Positions 54,581-63,539 of a stretch of 64,000 bases of DNA are shown piece after piece. The stretch is from Chryseobacterium sp. C-71. GTDB lineage: Bacteria; Bacteroidota; Bacteroidia; Flavobacteriales; Weeksellaceae. A program made the translations under genes and the position numbers. Below the pieces are notes generated by a model. It was not told the origin of the DNA, did not search any database, and saw only the letters and a program-made list of their open reading frames with translations. Every line of letters starts with the position of its first letter. Position 1 is the stretch's first letter. The stretch is taken from positions 186,001 to 250,000 of the forward strand of contig NZ_CP087131.1 of the NCBI RefSeq assembly GCF_020911865.1. Reading direction: 5' to 3'.

Positions 54581-56614
54581 ATGAGCTATTTCCGACTGTA
54601 TATCCTATTATTTCTAATAATTCCATTAACCATTTTCGCAGAAGACGGAAGTCAGCTTTGGCTTCGGTTTCCGGCAAGGAACGGAATTTCGGCAGATAAA
54701 ATTATTTCCAAAAGAAACAATCCGACCTTAAATATCGCCAAAAAAGAATTAATGAATCATTGGCAAGGTCAGGAAATTGAACTTCGGACAGATAAATCTT
54801 TGAAAAATTTGAAGGGTGGTTATACCATAAAATCAGTTCAGAATAAACTGGTTATTTCTGCCGAAAAAGAAATTGGATTATTGTACGGAGTTTATCATAT
54901 TTTACGTTTGCAGCAGACAAAATCTATATTAAAAAATCTGAATATTACCGAAAAACCATCGTACGATATCAGAATTCTCAACCATTGGGACAATCTGGAT
55001 GGAACCATTGAACGCGGTTATGCAGGGCATTCGCTTTGGAAATGGGAAGATTTACCGAACACCATTTCGCCGAGATACGAAGAATATGCAAGAGCAAATG
55101 CATCTATCGGGATAAATGCAACTGTTCTCAATAATGTGAATGCTTCACCAAATATGCTCCGTAAAGACTATCTTGAAAAGGTAAAAGTTCTGGCAGATAT
55201 CTTCAGATCTTATGGAATCAAAGTTTATTTATCAGTCAATTTTTCGTCGCCTAAAGTTTTGGACGGATTGGAAAATTCTGACCCGTTGAATAAAGATGTT
55301 CAAAAATGGTGGAAAGATAAAGCATCAGAAATTTATAAACTGATACCTGACTTCGGAGGATTTTTGGTAAAAGCCAATTCGGAAGGACAACCGGGACCGC
55401 AGGATTACGGAAGAACCCACGCAGACGGCGCCAATATGATGGCTGACATTTTGAAACCTTATGGCGGAATCGTAATGTGGAGAGCCTTTGTGTACAGTCC
55501 GAGCAAAGAAGACCGAGCAAAACAGGCTTATCTGGAATTTGTTCCGCTAGACGGGAAATTCAGAGATAATGTGATTGTTCAGATTAAAAACGGACCTGTT
55601 GATTTTCAGCCTCGTGAAGCGTTTAATCCGCTTTTCGGAGCTTTGAAAAAAACTTCCGAAATGGTTGAATTTCAAATTACTCAGGAATATTTAGGGCAAG
55701 CCAATCATCTGGTTTACCTTGCTCCTTTATTCAAGGAAACTTTGGACAGCGATACGTATTCCGACGGAAAAGGTTCTACGATTGCGAAAATTACAGACGG
55801 AACTTTAAGACCTGCAAAATTAACCGCAATTTCTGCTGTTTCAAACATTGGGGAAGACAAAAACTGGACGGGACATCATTTTGCACAGGCCAATTGGTAT
55901 GCTTTCGGACGTTTAGCTTGGAACCACGATTTGACTTCGGAACAGATTGCCGACGAATGGATTAAAATGACCTTCACTGACAACGAAAAATTCCTCAATC
56001 CTGTAAAACAAATGATGCTCACTTCAAGGGAAACGGCGGTAGATTATATGATGCCACTTGGTTTGCACCATATTTTTGCAGGAATGCATCATTACGGACC
56101 GGAACCGTGGGGTGACTATAAAGGTACGAGAGCAGACTGGTCACCGGTATACTATCATCAGGCAAATACGCAGGGTTTAGGTTTTGACAGAACCAAAACG
56201 GGAAGCAATGCTGTTTCACAATATTTTGCTCCACTCAACGACATCTACGGAAATATCAAAACGACTCCCGAAAACCTTATTCTCTGGTTTCATCACGTTC
56301 CGTGGGATTATCACATGAAAGACGGTAAAACTTTGTGGGAAGAACTATCATACAAATATGATACAGGTGTAAAAAACGTCAGAGATTATCAGAAAATCTG
56401 GGACAAAATGCAGCCTTATGTTGATGAAGAAAGATTTACCGAAGTTCAATCAAAATTAAAGATTCAGGCAAAAGATGCCGTTTGGTGGAAGGATGCTTGT
56501 CTGTTGTATTTCCAGACGTTTTCAAAAATGCCAATTCCTTATGATATCGAAAGACCGGTTCACGAATTGGAAGATCTGAAGAAGATTAAACTCAATATGG
56601 GACATCATAACTAA
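54581..56614 (+). CDS. GH67 alpha-glucuronidase
   Basis: A 677-residue enzyme with a signal peptide (LTIFAEDG). It removes 4-O-methylglucuronic acid from the terminal non-reducing xylose of short xylo-oligosaccharides, so it acts after the xylanases and GH115. Family markers are GLLYGVYHILR, ILNHWDNLDGTIERGYAG, LVKANSEGQPGPQDYGRTHADGAN (Glu268 fits the known catalytic acid), QITQEYLGQ and MPLGLHHIFAGMHHYGP. It is last in the row and followed by a strong terminator. Confidence 0.95.
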   Translation: MSYFRLYILLFLIIPLTIFAEDGSQLWLRFPARNGISADKIISKRNNPTLNIAKKELMNHWQGQEIELRTDKSLKNLKGGYTIKSVQNKLVISAEKEIGLLYGVYHILRLQQTKSILKNLNITEKPSYDIRILNHWDNLDGTIERGYAGHSLWKWEDLPNTISPRYEEYARANASIGINATVLNNVNASPNMLRKDYLEKVKVLADIFRSYGIKVYLSVNFSSPKVLDGLENSDPLNKDVQKWWKDKASEIYKLIPDFGGFLVKANSEGQPGPQDYGRTHADGANMMADILKPYGGIVMWRAFVYSPSKEDRAKQAYLEFVPLDGKFRDNVIVQIKNGPVDFQPREAFNPLFGALKKTSEMVEFQITQEYLGQANHLVYLAPLFKETLDSDTYSDGKGSTIAKITDGTLRPAKLTAISAVSNIGEDKNWTGHHFAQANWYAFGRLAWNHDLTSEQIADEWIKMTFTDNEKFLNPVKQMMLTSRETAVDYMMPLGLHHIFAGMHHYGPEPWGDYKGTRADWSPVYYHQANTQGLGFDRTKTGSNAVSQYFAPLNDIYGNIKTTPENLILWFHHVPWDYHMKDGKTLWEELSYKYDTGVKNVRDYQKIWDKMQPYVDEERFTEVQSKLKIQAKDAVWWKDACLLYFQTFSKMPIPYDIERPVHELEDLKKIKLNMGHHN

Positions 56615-56651
56615 AAAAAACAGCTCTTCCGAAAAGGTAGAGCTGTTTTTA
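56614..56651. terminator. Terminator after GH67, possibly bidirectional
   Basis: Stem AACAGCTCT (56619-56627) / AGAGCTGTT (56639-56647) with flanking A and T runs. It lies between convergent GH67 and the small secreted-protein gene, so it can serve both. Confidence 0.88.
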
Positions 56652-56668
56652 ATAAATATGAATTTTAT

Positions 56669-57262
56669 TTATCTAAGAGCAATAATTTTACTGAATATAT
56701 TACCGTTTTTTTCTACAGCAATGATGTAGCTTTGAGAGGTATTGGGATCAAGTTTGAAAGTTAAACTAAGCTTGCCGTCTTTTGCTAATTTAGTTTCATT
56801 GTAATATACATTATCAAAAAGATCCTGAACGGAAATGTTTACAGAGCCTTCCATATCTTCCATATTCAGTTTTACGATATTGTTATTGATCGTAAATTCC
56901 GGTTTGGAGATTTCACTTACAGGAGTTTTTTCAACCATCAGATTTTTATTTTGGATACTGATTTTGTATTTTTCAATTTTATAATCAGATTCTGCAACCA
57001 GATAGTAGGTTCCGTCGGCTAAAGTTTCAAGATTGTATGATTTCGAAATGAAATTTTGATCTCCTATTTTCTCAGAATATATTTCTCCCTCGTTATCATT
57101 GTATACAAAAAGAGAAATATTTTGCGCATTGTTTATTTCAAAATTAAGGGTTGTAGAATTTACATTTCCGAATGATACAGAAAAGTCTTTGTCTTTACTC
57201 ATTACATCTGCTGAAGTTAAAAGAAACACAACAAATAGACTGATTTTTAATAAATTATTCAT
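56669..57262 (-). CDS. Small secreted protein of unknown function
   Basis: 197 residues with a signal peptide (MNNLLKISLFVVFLLTSADVMSK). Two similar beta-rich halves follow, each ending in a GTYYLVAE or QSYIIAVE strand that resembles the Ig-like or sorting-domain fold of Bacteroidota secreted proteins. The C-terminus (NGNIFSKIIALR) looks somewhat like a T9SS type A end, but the YPNP start motif is absent. It is transcribed against the locus and has its own promoter (57299). I do not recognise a function; it may be unrelated to xylan use. Confidence 0.7.
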   Translation of the reverse strand: MNNLLKISLFVVFLLTSADVMSKDKDFSVSFGNVNSTTLNFEINNAQNISLFVYNDNEGEIYSEKIGDQNFISKSYNLETLADGTYYLVAESDYKIEKYKISIQNKNLMVEKTPVSEISKPEFTINNNIVKLNMEDMEGSVNISVQDLFDNVYYNETKLAKDGKLSLTFKLDPNTSQSYIIAVEKNGNIFSKIIALR

Positions 57263-57298
57263 AGTAAAAGTGTTTTAAGGTTACTGATATTGATACTG

Positions 57299-57306
57299 CA
57301 AATGTA
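57299..57306 (-). promoter_or_regulatory. Promoter -7 element of the small secreted-protein gene
   Basis: On the - strand it reads TACATTTG, a match to TAnnTTTG, about 36 nt upstream of the start codon. Confidence 0.5.
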
Positions 57307-57416
57307 TAGCGTTTCCCTGATGAATTTTAGTATGCAATTTTCATATTTATGTTCTATATTAACTTTAATTGTATGTTAATTAAATATGAATAGTTAATTT
57401 TGTAAATGTTATTTTG

Positions 57417-57424
57417 TAGCTTTG
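57417..57424 (+). promoter_or_regulatory. Promoter -7 element of the AraC-family gene
   Basis: TAGCTTTG matches TAnnTTTG and lies 15 nt before the ATG at 57440. TTTTG at 57398-57402 is a possible -33 part, though the spacing of 14 is short. Confidence 0.5.
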
Positions 57425-57439
57425 ATTGATAATTAATTT

Positions 57440-58312
57440 ATGAAACATCACAGTCCTGCATTTGAAGCCATCAATCCTAATATAGGAAGCAGTTTTACGA
57501 GTCTTAAGTTTCAGAGAAATGAAAATATTAAATCCCACGTTTGGCATTATCACCCTGAGATTGAATTGATTTTGGTAAAAGGCGGTTCTGGCAAAAGGCA
57601 GATAGGAAGTAATATTTCTTACTTTACGGAAGGTGATTTGGTGCTGATTGGTAGTAACTTACCACATTGTGGTTTAACCAATGAAAATACCAATAACGAT
57701 TACGAAATGGTGATTCAGTTTAAACCTGATTTTTTAGGTGAAAAGATTTGGGAAAACCCAGAAATGAAAAAAATTCACGCAATGCTAGAAAAATCAAAAA
57801 GCGGAATGGTCTTTGGCGACGATGTGAAAAAAGTAATGAGAAAAAAGATTTCACAGATGCATCAGTTAGAATCCTTAGAAAAGCTGTTGAAGTTTTTTGA
57901 AATTCTGCACGAGCTTTCAGTCACAGATGATTATAGAATTCTCAACGCCGGAAAATATTACCTGCGAACTCAGGTTGAGGATAACGAGAGGATTAATCAT
58001 ATTTTCAATTATGTAAAAGATCATTTTAAAGAGCAGATTACGTTGGACGAAATTGCCGGTTTAGCAAATATGAAAGTGCCTTCTTTCTGCCGTTATTTCA
58101 AAAAAATCACAAACAAAACTTTCACTCAATTTGTCAATGAATATCGTATTACACATTCTCTGAAACTGCTTGCCGAAAAACCTTTAAGTATTACAGATGT
58201 TTGTTTTGAAAGCGGTTTTAATAATTTCAGCTATTTCAACAAAACTTTTAAGGAATATATAAAGAAAAGTCCTTCTCAGTATCGTAAAGAGTTTAATTAT
58301 GTAATGGAATGA
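57440..58312 (+). CDS. AraC-family transcriptional regulator
   Basis: 290 residues. The N-terminal cupin domain (about 20-110) has HVWHYHPEIELILVKGG and GDLVLIGSNLPHCG, typical sugar-sensing AraC regulators. The C-terminal double HTH (about 190-288) has ITLDEIAGLANMKVPSFCRYFKKITNKTF and ITDVCFESGFNNFSYFNKTFKEYIKKSPSQYRK, the AraC signature. It lies 87 bp before the transaldolase gene, with the proposed AraR operator between them. Its effector and targets are unknown; a role in pentose use is inferred from position only. Confidence 0.92.
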   Translation: MKHHSPAFEAINPNIGSSFTSLKFQRNENIKSHVWHYHPEIELILVKGGSGKRQIGSNISYFTEGDLVLIGSNLPHCGLTNENTNNDYEMVIQFKPDFLGEKIWENPEMKKIHAMLEKSKSGMVFGDDVKKVMRKKISQMHQLESLEKLLKFFEILHELSVTDDYRILNAGKYYLRTQVEDNERINHIFNYVKDHFKEQITLDEIAGLANMKVPSFCRYFKKITNKTFTQFVNEYRITHSLKLLAEKPLSITDVCFESGFNNFSYFNKTFKEYIKKSPSQYRKEFNYVME

Positions 58313-58361
58313 TATTTTTTCTTCAAAATAAATTAAACTAAAATTGTTTATTTCATTAGTT

Positions 58362-58380
58362 AAGTGTATTTTTAACACTT
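58362..58380. promoter_or_regulatory. Candidate AraR operator before the transaldolase gene
   Basis: AAGTGTA-TTTTT-AACACTT, 7+5+7, the most symmetric of the set. It ends 19 nt before the ATG at 58400. It would put the pentose phosphate genes under arabinose control. Confidence 0.65.
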
Positions 58381-58399
58381 AAAAGAATAACAACATTTT

Positions 58400-59053
58400 A
58401 TGAAATTTTTTATCGACACTGCAAACTTAGAGCAGATAAAAGAAGCTAACGACCTCGGAATTCTGGATGGCGTTACAACCAATCCATCCTTGATGGCAAA
58501 AGAAGGAATCAGCGGAACAGAAGCTATTTTGCAACATTACAAAGACATTTGCGAAATTGTAGACGGAGATATTTCTGCGGAAGTTCTTTCTACAACTTAC
58601 GAAGAAATGATTGCAGAAGGCGAAATTCTTGCCGCTATTCATCCAAACATCGTTGTGAAAATCCCGATGATAAAAGATGGTGTAAAAGCTTTAAAATATT
58701 TTTCCAACAAAGGAATCAAAACCAACTGTACATTGATTTTTTCTGCAGGTCAGGCGCTTTTGGCAGCTAAAGCTGGTGCAAGCTACGTTTCTCCGTTTTT
58801 GGGAAGACTGGATGATATTTCAACAGACAGTTTGAATCTTATCGAAGAAATCCGTCTGATTTTCGATAATTATGGCTACGAAACAGAGATTTTAGCGGCT
58901 TCCGTAAGACACAGTATGCATATCATCAATTGCGCAAAAATTGGTGCCGATGTCGTGACTTGTCCGATTCAGCCGATTCTTTCTTTATTAAAACATCCTT
59001 TGACAGATTCAGGACTGGAGCAGTTCGTCAAAGATTCACAAAAAATGCAATAA
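58400..59053 (+). CDS. Transaldolase, short (TalC/FSA-like) form
   Basis: A 217-residue transaldolase of the small family. It transfers a dihydroxyacetone unit in the non-oxidative pentose phosphate pathway. [31 protein letters not shown] is the classic start, NIVVKIPM carries the Schiff-base Lys, and [13 protein letters not shown] and [14 protein letters not shown] are conserved. Some relatives act as fructose-6-phosphate aldolases. It lies 3 bp before transketolase N, so a cassette for xylulose-5-phosphate use is clear. Confidence 0.93.
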   Translation: MKFFIDTANLEQIKEANDLGILDGVTTNPSLMAKEGISGTEAILQHYKDICEIVDGDISAEVLSTTYEEMIAEGEILAAIHPNIVVKIPMIKDGVKALKYFSNKGIKTNCTLIFSAGQALLAAKAGASYVSPFLGRLDDISTDSLNLIEEIRLIFDNYGYETEILAASVRHSMHIINCAKIGADVVTCPIQPILSLLKHPLTDSGLEQFVKDSQKMQ

Positions 59054-59056
59054 TTT

Positions 59057-59905
59057 ATGGAACACGATATTTCAAAACTTAATCGTATCGCTTCGCAGGT
59101 CAGAAGGGATATTGTAAGAATGGTTCACGCCTGTCAATCCGGTCATCCCGGCGGTTCGCTGGGTTGCACAGACTTTCTGGTCGCTCTTTATTTTGATGCG
59201 ATGAAAAGAAAAGAAGGATTTAATATGAAGGGTAAAGATGAAGACGTTTTTTACCTGTCCAACGGTCATATTTCGCCTGTTTTTTACAGTGTTTTGGCGC
59301 ACGCAGGTTATTTTGATAAGTCAGAACTGGCAACTTTCAGAAAACTGAATTCCAGATTACAAGGACATCCCACCACGCACGAGCATCTTCCGGGAGTTCG
59401 TATTGCTTCAGGTTCTCTTGGACAAGGTTTGTCGGTCGCAATTGGTCACGCAGTCGGTAAAAAACTCAACAAAGATAAAAATCTCGTTTTTACGCTTCAC
59501 GGCGACGGTGAATTGCAGGAAGGACAAAACTGGGAAGCCATAATGTATGCCTCTCACAACAAGGTTGATAATTTGATAGCAACCATCGATTATAACGGTC
59601 AGCAGATTGACGGTCCGACTTCAAAAGTCCTTTCTTTAGGAAATCTTAAAACCAAATTCGAAGCCTTTGACTGGAAAGTTCTCGAAGTAGAAAACGGAAA
59701 CGATATGGAAGAAATTCTTAAAGTCCTGGACGAAGCAAAATCGTTAACCGGACAAGGTCAGCCAATTTGCATTCTCCTGAAAACAGGAATGGGTCACGGT
59801 GTCGATTATATGATGGGAAGTCACGCTTGGCACGGAAAAGCGCCTAACGATGAGCAATTGGCAAAAGCATTAGACCAGCTTGAAGAAACTTTAGGAGATT
59901 ATTAG
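59057..59905 (+). CDS. Transketolase, N-terminal subunit
   Basis: 282 residues with the thiamine-diphosphate-binding half of transketolase: HACQSGHPGGSLGCTDFLVALYF, LSNGHISPVFYSVLAHAGY, GHPTTHEHLPGVRIASGSLGQGLSVAIG, and the GDGELQEGQNWEAIMYASHNKVDNLIATIDYNGQ segment with the metal motif (GDG-x-N). It is paired with the C-terminal subunit at 60241, but a 335-bp stretch holding repeats separates them instead of the usual tight spacing. Confidence 0.95.
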   Translation: MEHDISKLNRIASQVRRDIVRMVHACQSGHPGGSLGCTDFLVALYFDAMKRKEGFNMKGKDEDVFYLSNGHISPVFYSVLAHAGYFDKSELATFRKLNSRLQGHPTTHEHLPGVRIASGSLGQGLSVAIGHAVGKKLNKDKNLVFTLHGDGELQEGQNWEAIMYASHNKVDNLIATIDYNGQQIDGPTSKVLSLGNLKTKFEAFDWKVLEVENGNDMEEILKVLDEAKSLTGQGQPICILLKTGMGHGVDYMMGSHAWHGKAPNDEQLAKALDQLEETLGDY

Positions 59906-59937
59906 ACTTTAATTTCAAATCATAATCAGTCAAATAT

Positions 59938-60070
59938 TTTGGGCAGCTATTCCGCCCTCCGTTCCCGCTTTTTTCTGTCATTGCGAACCACTTGAAGCAA
60001 TCCGTAGAACTTTTAGACCATCGCAATAACAGAAAAAGAGCTCCACTCAGGTCGGGCTGCGAGCAATTCG
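59938..60070 (+). repeat. Long hairpin repeat, family A copy 6, with a nested repeat
   Basis: Outer arms GGGCAGC / GGGCTGCGAG and inner stem CGCTTTTTT / AAAAAGAGC as in copy 4. The middle is replaced by another inverted repeat, TGTCATTGCGA ... TCGCAATAACA (about 59976-60032), one hairpin nested in another. It starts about 33 nt after a stop codon. A family C stretch with CTTTGCGAACG follows (60117-60215). Confidence 0.8.
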
Positions 60071-60240
60071 CTGTTCCAATAAAACGTTAATTTTAGTAAG
60101 GATCAACTAATAAATTCTTTGCTGAGCGAAATCGAAGATTCGACGAAGTCAAACGCCTTTGCGAACGAAAAATATTCCTAATAAGCTAAAAAAATCTTTG
60201 CGCTCCTTGCGTTTAAAACAAACCTCAACAGATTAATCAA

Positions 60241-61194
60241 ATGAAAAAATATACCTACACAGAAAAAAAAGATACCCGAAGCGGTTTCGGAGCCGGTCTT
60301 GCAGAACTGGCAGACAAAAATCCTAATGTCGTGGCACTTTGCGCTGACCTTATCGGTTCTTTGAAAATGGAAAAATTCATCGAAAAAGCACCCGAACGTT
60401 TTTTCCAGATCGGAATTGCCGAAGCCAATATGATTGGCATCGCAGCTGGTTTAGCGATTGAAGGAAAAATTCCGTTTACGGGAACTTTTGCCAATTTTTC
60501 TACCGGAAGAGTTTATGACCAGATTCGTCAGTCGGTGGCGTATTCTGATAAAAATGTAAAAATCTGCGCTTCCCACGCTGGTTTAACTTTAGGCGAAGAT
60601 GGCGCAACACACCAGATTCTGGAAGATATTGGCTTGATGAAAATGCTTCCCGGAATGACGGTCATCAACACTTGCGACTACAACCAAACCAAAGCTGCAA
60701 CGATTGCCATTGCAGATTACGAAGGTCCTGTTTATCTTCGTTTCGGAAGACCTGTGATTCCTGTTTTTACCGATGAAAATCAAACCTTTGAAATCGGAAA
60801 AGCCTGGATGGTGAATGAAGGAAAAGATGTAACGATTATTGCAACCGGACATTTGGTTTGGGAAGCGATAAAAGCCGGAGAAATCCTTGAAGAACAGGGA
60901 ATTGATGCAGAAATTATCAACATTCACACCATCAAACCTTTGGATACTGAAGCAATTTTAAAGTCAGTAAAGAAAACAGGTTGCGTTGTAACTGCCGAAG
61001 AACATAACAGATTGGGAGGTTTGGGCGACAGCATTGCTCAACTTTTGATTACGGAATATCTTGCGCCTCAGGAATATGTTGCCGTAAGTGATAGCTTCGG
61101 AGAAAGCGGAACTCCAGACCAACTGATGGAAAAATATGGATTGACCGCCAATGACATCGTTGAAGCCGCAAAAAAAGTAATGAAAAGGAAATAA
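60241..61194 (+). CDS. Transketolase, C-terminal subunit
   Basis: 317 residues with the pyrimidine-binding and C-terminal transketolase domains: TRSGFGAGLAELADKNPNVVALCADLIGSLKMEKF, QIGIAEANMIGIAAGLAIEGKIPFTGTFANF (catalytic Glu), CASHAGLTLGEDGATHQILEDIG and VVTAEEHNRLGGLGDSIAQLL. With the N-terminal subunit it forms a full enzyme that links xylulose-5-phosphate to glycolysis. Confidence 0.95.
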   Translation: MKKYTYTEKKDTRSGFGAGLAELADKNPNVVALCADLIGSLKMEKFIEKAPERFFQIGIAEANMIGIAAGLAIEGKIPFTGTFANFSTGRVYDQIRQSVAYSDKNVKICASHAGLTLGEDGATHQILEDIGLMKMLPGMTVINTCDYNQTKAATIAIADYEGPVYLRFGRPVIPVFTDENQTFEIGKAWMVNEGKDVTIIATGHLVWEAIKAGEILEEQGIDAEIINIHTIKPLDTEAILKSVKKTGCVVTAEEHNRLGGLGDSIAQLLITEYLAPQEYVAVSDSFGESGTPDQLMEKYGLTANDIVEAAKKVMKRK

Positions 61195-61211
61195 TTGCCT
61201 GATTTAAAATA

Positions 61212-61276
61212 TGCCAAGAATTCACGAATGAAAATTTATATTTTTTCTAAAAAAAAACATTCGTGCATTCGTGGCA
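61212..61276. repeat. Imperfect 19-bp inverted repeat after the transketolase gene
   Basis: TGCCAAGAATTCACGAATG (61212-61230) and CATTCGTGCATTCGTGGCA (61258-61276) pair at 17 of 19 positions. No clear T-tract follows, so it could be a mobile-repeat hairpin more than a terminator. Confidence 0.65.
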
Positions 61277-61309
61277 AAAAAGATTTAAAATCATAAATTG
61301 CAATCATCT

Positions 61310-62497
61310 ATGCTGGAGAAATTAATCAAACATACCAGAGAGGCGTTTCAATCAGCCTTTCAATCTGAGCCTGAAAGTTTTTTTCTGGCTCCCGGAAGAA
61401 TTAATATTATCGGTGAACACGTTGATTACAGCGATGGCTTTGTACTTCCTGCTGCCATCGACAAGCATATTTGTTTTGCCGTAAAAAAGGTGGATGACTC
61501 AGAAAACTGTACTTTTTTTGCGAAAGATTTTAATGAATCCTTCAGTTTTAATATTCATCAAAAGCAGACTCAGGTTGAGCAGATCTGGGTCAATTATTTG
61601 CTGGGTGTTTTCAATGCGATTCAGGAAAGTGGGAAAGAGATTGGCGGCTTGCAGATTGCCTTTAGCAGTACGATTCCGATGGGTTCCGGCTTGTCGTCTT
61701 CGGCAGCTTTGGAATGTGGGTTTGCCTTTATTCTCAATCAGGTTTTCGATTTAAATTTATCTAAAAAAGATTTGGCGCTGATTGGTCAGAAATCCGAACA
61801 TACCTTTGTTGGTGTAAAATGCGGAATTATGGATCAGTTCGCATCCGTTTTCGGTAAAGAACATCAAGTCATAATGCTAGACTGCAATTCTCTGGAGCAT
61901 CAGTATTTTGAAGCTAATATTGAAGGGTGCAGTCTTGTGCTTTTCGACAGTTGTGTAAAACACACGCATCTGACTTCCGGCTACAATGACAGAAGAAATG
62001 ACGTTGATAAAGGTAAAAAAGTACTTTGGGAAAAGTTTCCAGAAATAGAAAAATTCAGAGATTTTAGCTTTTCAATGTTGGATGAAGTTAGGGCAGAAAT
62101 AGGAGAGACATCTTACAAGAGATGCTTGTACCTTTTAAAGGAAATAAAAAGAGTTGAAAAAGCTGCAAAAGCTTTATCAGAAGGCGATGTGAAATATTTA
62201 GGAGAACTTCTCATCGAAACGCATTCCGGACTTTCTACTGAATTTGAAGTGAGTTGTGAAGAACTGGATTTTATGGTGGAAGAAACTTTAAAGGAAAATG
62301 GTGTTTTGGGTGCAAGAATAATGGGCGGTGGTTTCGGCGGATGCAGCATCAATCTTATTAAAGATGAAAATGTGGATGATGTGATTAAAAGTATCACCGC
62401 AAAATACAAAGCAGATTTTGACATCGAAATGAAAGTGTACCGTGTAAAAATATCGGATGGAATTAATGAATACAAAAGAAATGAATTCGTCATTTAA
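61310..62497 (+). CDS. galK: Galactokinase
   Basis: Phosphorylates galactose at C1. I chose ATG 61310 (MLEKLIKHTREAFQS), not the TTG 12 bases earlier. The 395 residues fit the family. FFLAPGRINIIGEHVDYSDGFVLPAAID is the galactokinase signature, IPMGSGLSSSAALE the GHMP ATP loop, CGIMDQFASVFG holds the catalytic Asp, and GARIMGGGFGGCSINL is the C-terminal GHMP motif. It overlaps galT slightly, so the two are coupled. Confidence 0.96.
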   Translation: MLEKLIKHTREAFQSAFQSEPESFFLAPGRINIIGEHVDYSDGFVLPAAIDKHICFAVKKVDDSENCTFFAKDFNESFSFNIHQKQTQVEQIWVNYLLGVFNAIQESGKEIGGLQIAFSSTIPMGSGLSSSAALECGFAFILNQVFDLNLSKKDLALIGQKSEHTFVGVKCGIMDQFASVFGKEHQVIMLDCNSLEHQYFEANIEGCSLVLFDSCVKHTHLTSGYNDRRNDVDKGKKVLWEKFPEIEKFRDFSFSMLDEVRAEIGETSYKRCLYLLKEIKRVEKAAKALSEGDVKYLGELLIETHSGLSTEFEVSCEELDFMVEETLKENGVLGARIMGGGFGGCSINLIKDENVDDVIKSITAKYKADFDIEMKVYRVKISDGINEYKRNEFVI

Positions 62498-63539
62498 TCA
62501 AAAGCAACATCCTCACAGAAGATATAATCCGCTTTTGGATGAGTGGATTTTGGTTTCCCCACAACGAGCCAACCGACCTTGGCAAGGACAGACCGAAAAA
62601 GTAGCTGAAGAAAAACTTCCAGCTCACGACCCGAATTGTTACTTGTGTTCAGGAAATGTACGAGTGAATGGTGATAAAAATCCTGATTACAAAGGGGTTT
62701 TTGTTTTTGAAAACGATTTTGGTTCTCTGATGAAAGATGATGTCGAATTCTCTGATGAACAGTCGGATTTTTTTTCATTAAAACCGGAACGTGGGATTAA
62801 CAGAGTCATTTGTTTTTCAGAAAATCACAGCCTTACTTTACCAGAAATGGAAGTTGATGACGTCAAAAAAGTGGTAGATGTCTGGCAACAGCAGTATGAA
62901 AATTTGGGAGACGAAGATTACATCAATCACGTTCAGATTTTTGAGAACAAAGGAAGCGTGATGGGATGCAGTAATCCACATCCGCACGGACAAATCTGGG
63001 CGCAGTCTTCGATTCCTTCGACAGTTTTGAGAACACAGGAAAATCTGAAAAAATATTTCGAGAAAAACGGAAGTTCACTTCTGGAAGATTATGTCAAAAA
63101 AGAATTAGAAGCCGAAGAAAGAATCATTCTTGAAAATGAAGATTTTGTAGCATTAGTTCCGTTTTGGGCAGTCTGGCCTTACGAAACAATGATTATCAGC
63201 AAAAGAAAAGCAGAAAATATCCTGCAGTTTTCTGATTCCGAAAAGCTTTCTTTAGCTTCGATAATAAAAGATTTAACTGCAAAATACGATAATCTTTTTG
63301 AGATTTCGTTTCCATATTCAGCAGGAATCCACCAATCTCCAACCGATGGGAAAGAACATCCTGAATGGCATTTCCATATGCATTTTTATCCACCGTTGTT
63401 GCGTAATGCCGAAGTGAAAAAATTTATGGTCGGCTACGAAATGCTTGCAGAGCCACAACGTGATATTACACCGGAACAAAGCGCAGAGATATTGAAAAAA
63501 CTATCACTGAGACACTATCGAAAGAAAAACAGTTTGTAA
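62457..63539 (+). CDS. galT: UDP-glucose--hexose-1-phosphate uridylyltransferase
   Basis: Exchanges UMP between UDP-glucose and galactose-1-phosphate. CYLCSGN gives the zinc Cys pair and SNPHPHGQIWAQ the HPH nucleotide-binding motif with the catalytic His; HPEWHFHMHFYPPLLR is the second signature. The ORF starts at 62457, inside galK, but ATG 62481 (MNSSFNQKQHPHRRYNPLLDEW) is a likely true start and reduces the overlap to 17 nt. galE is not in the window. Confidence 0.95.
   Translation: MELMNTKEMNSSFNQKQHPHRRYNPLLDEWILVSPQRANRPWQGQTEKVAEEKLPAHDPNCYLCSGNVRVNGDKNPDYKGVFVFENDFGSLMKDDVEFSDEQSDFFSLKPERGINRVICFSENHSLTLPEMEVDDVKKVVDVWQQQYENLGDEDYINHVQIFENKGSVMGCSNPHPHGQIWAQSSIPSTVLRTQENLKKYFEKNGSSLLEDYVKKELEAEERIILENEDFVALVPFWAVWPYETMIISKRKAENILQFSDSEKLSLASIIKDLTAKYDNLFEISFPYSAGIHQSPTDGKEHPEWHFHMHFYPPLLRNAEVKKFMVGYEMLAEPQRDITPEQSAEILKKLSLRHYRKKNSL

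Noticed and set aside
59976-60032. ATTGCGA...TCGCAAT inverted repeat as a terminator
   Set aside because: No T-tract and it is embedded in the family A repeat; treated as a nested repeat.
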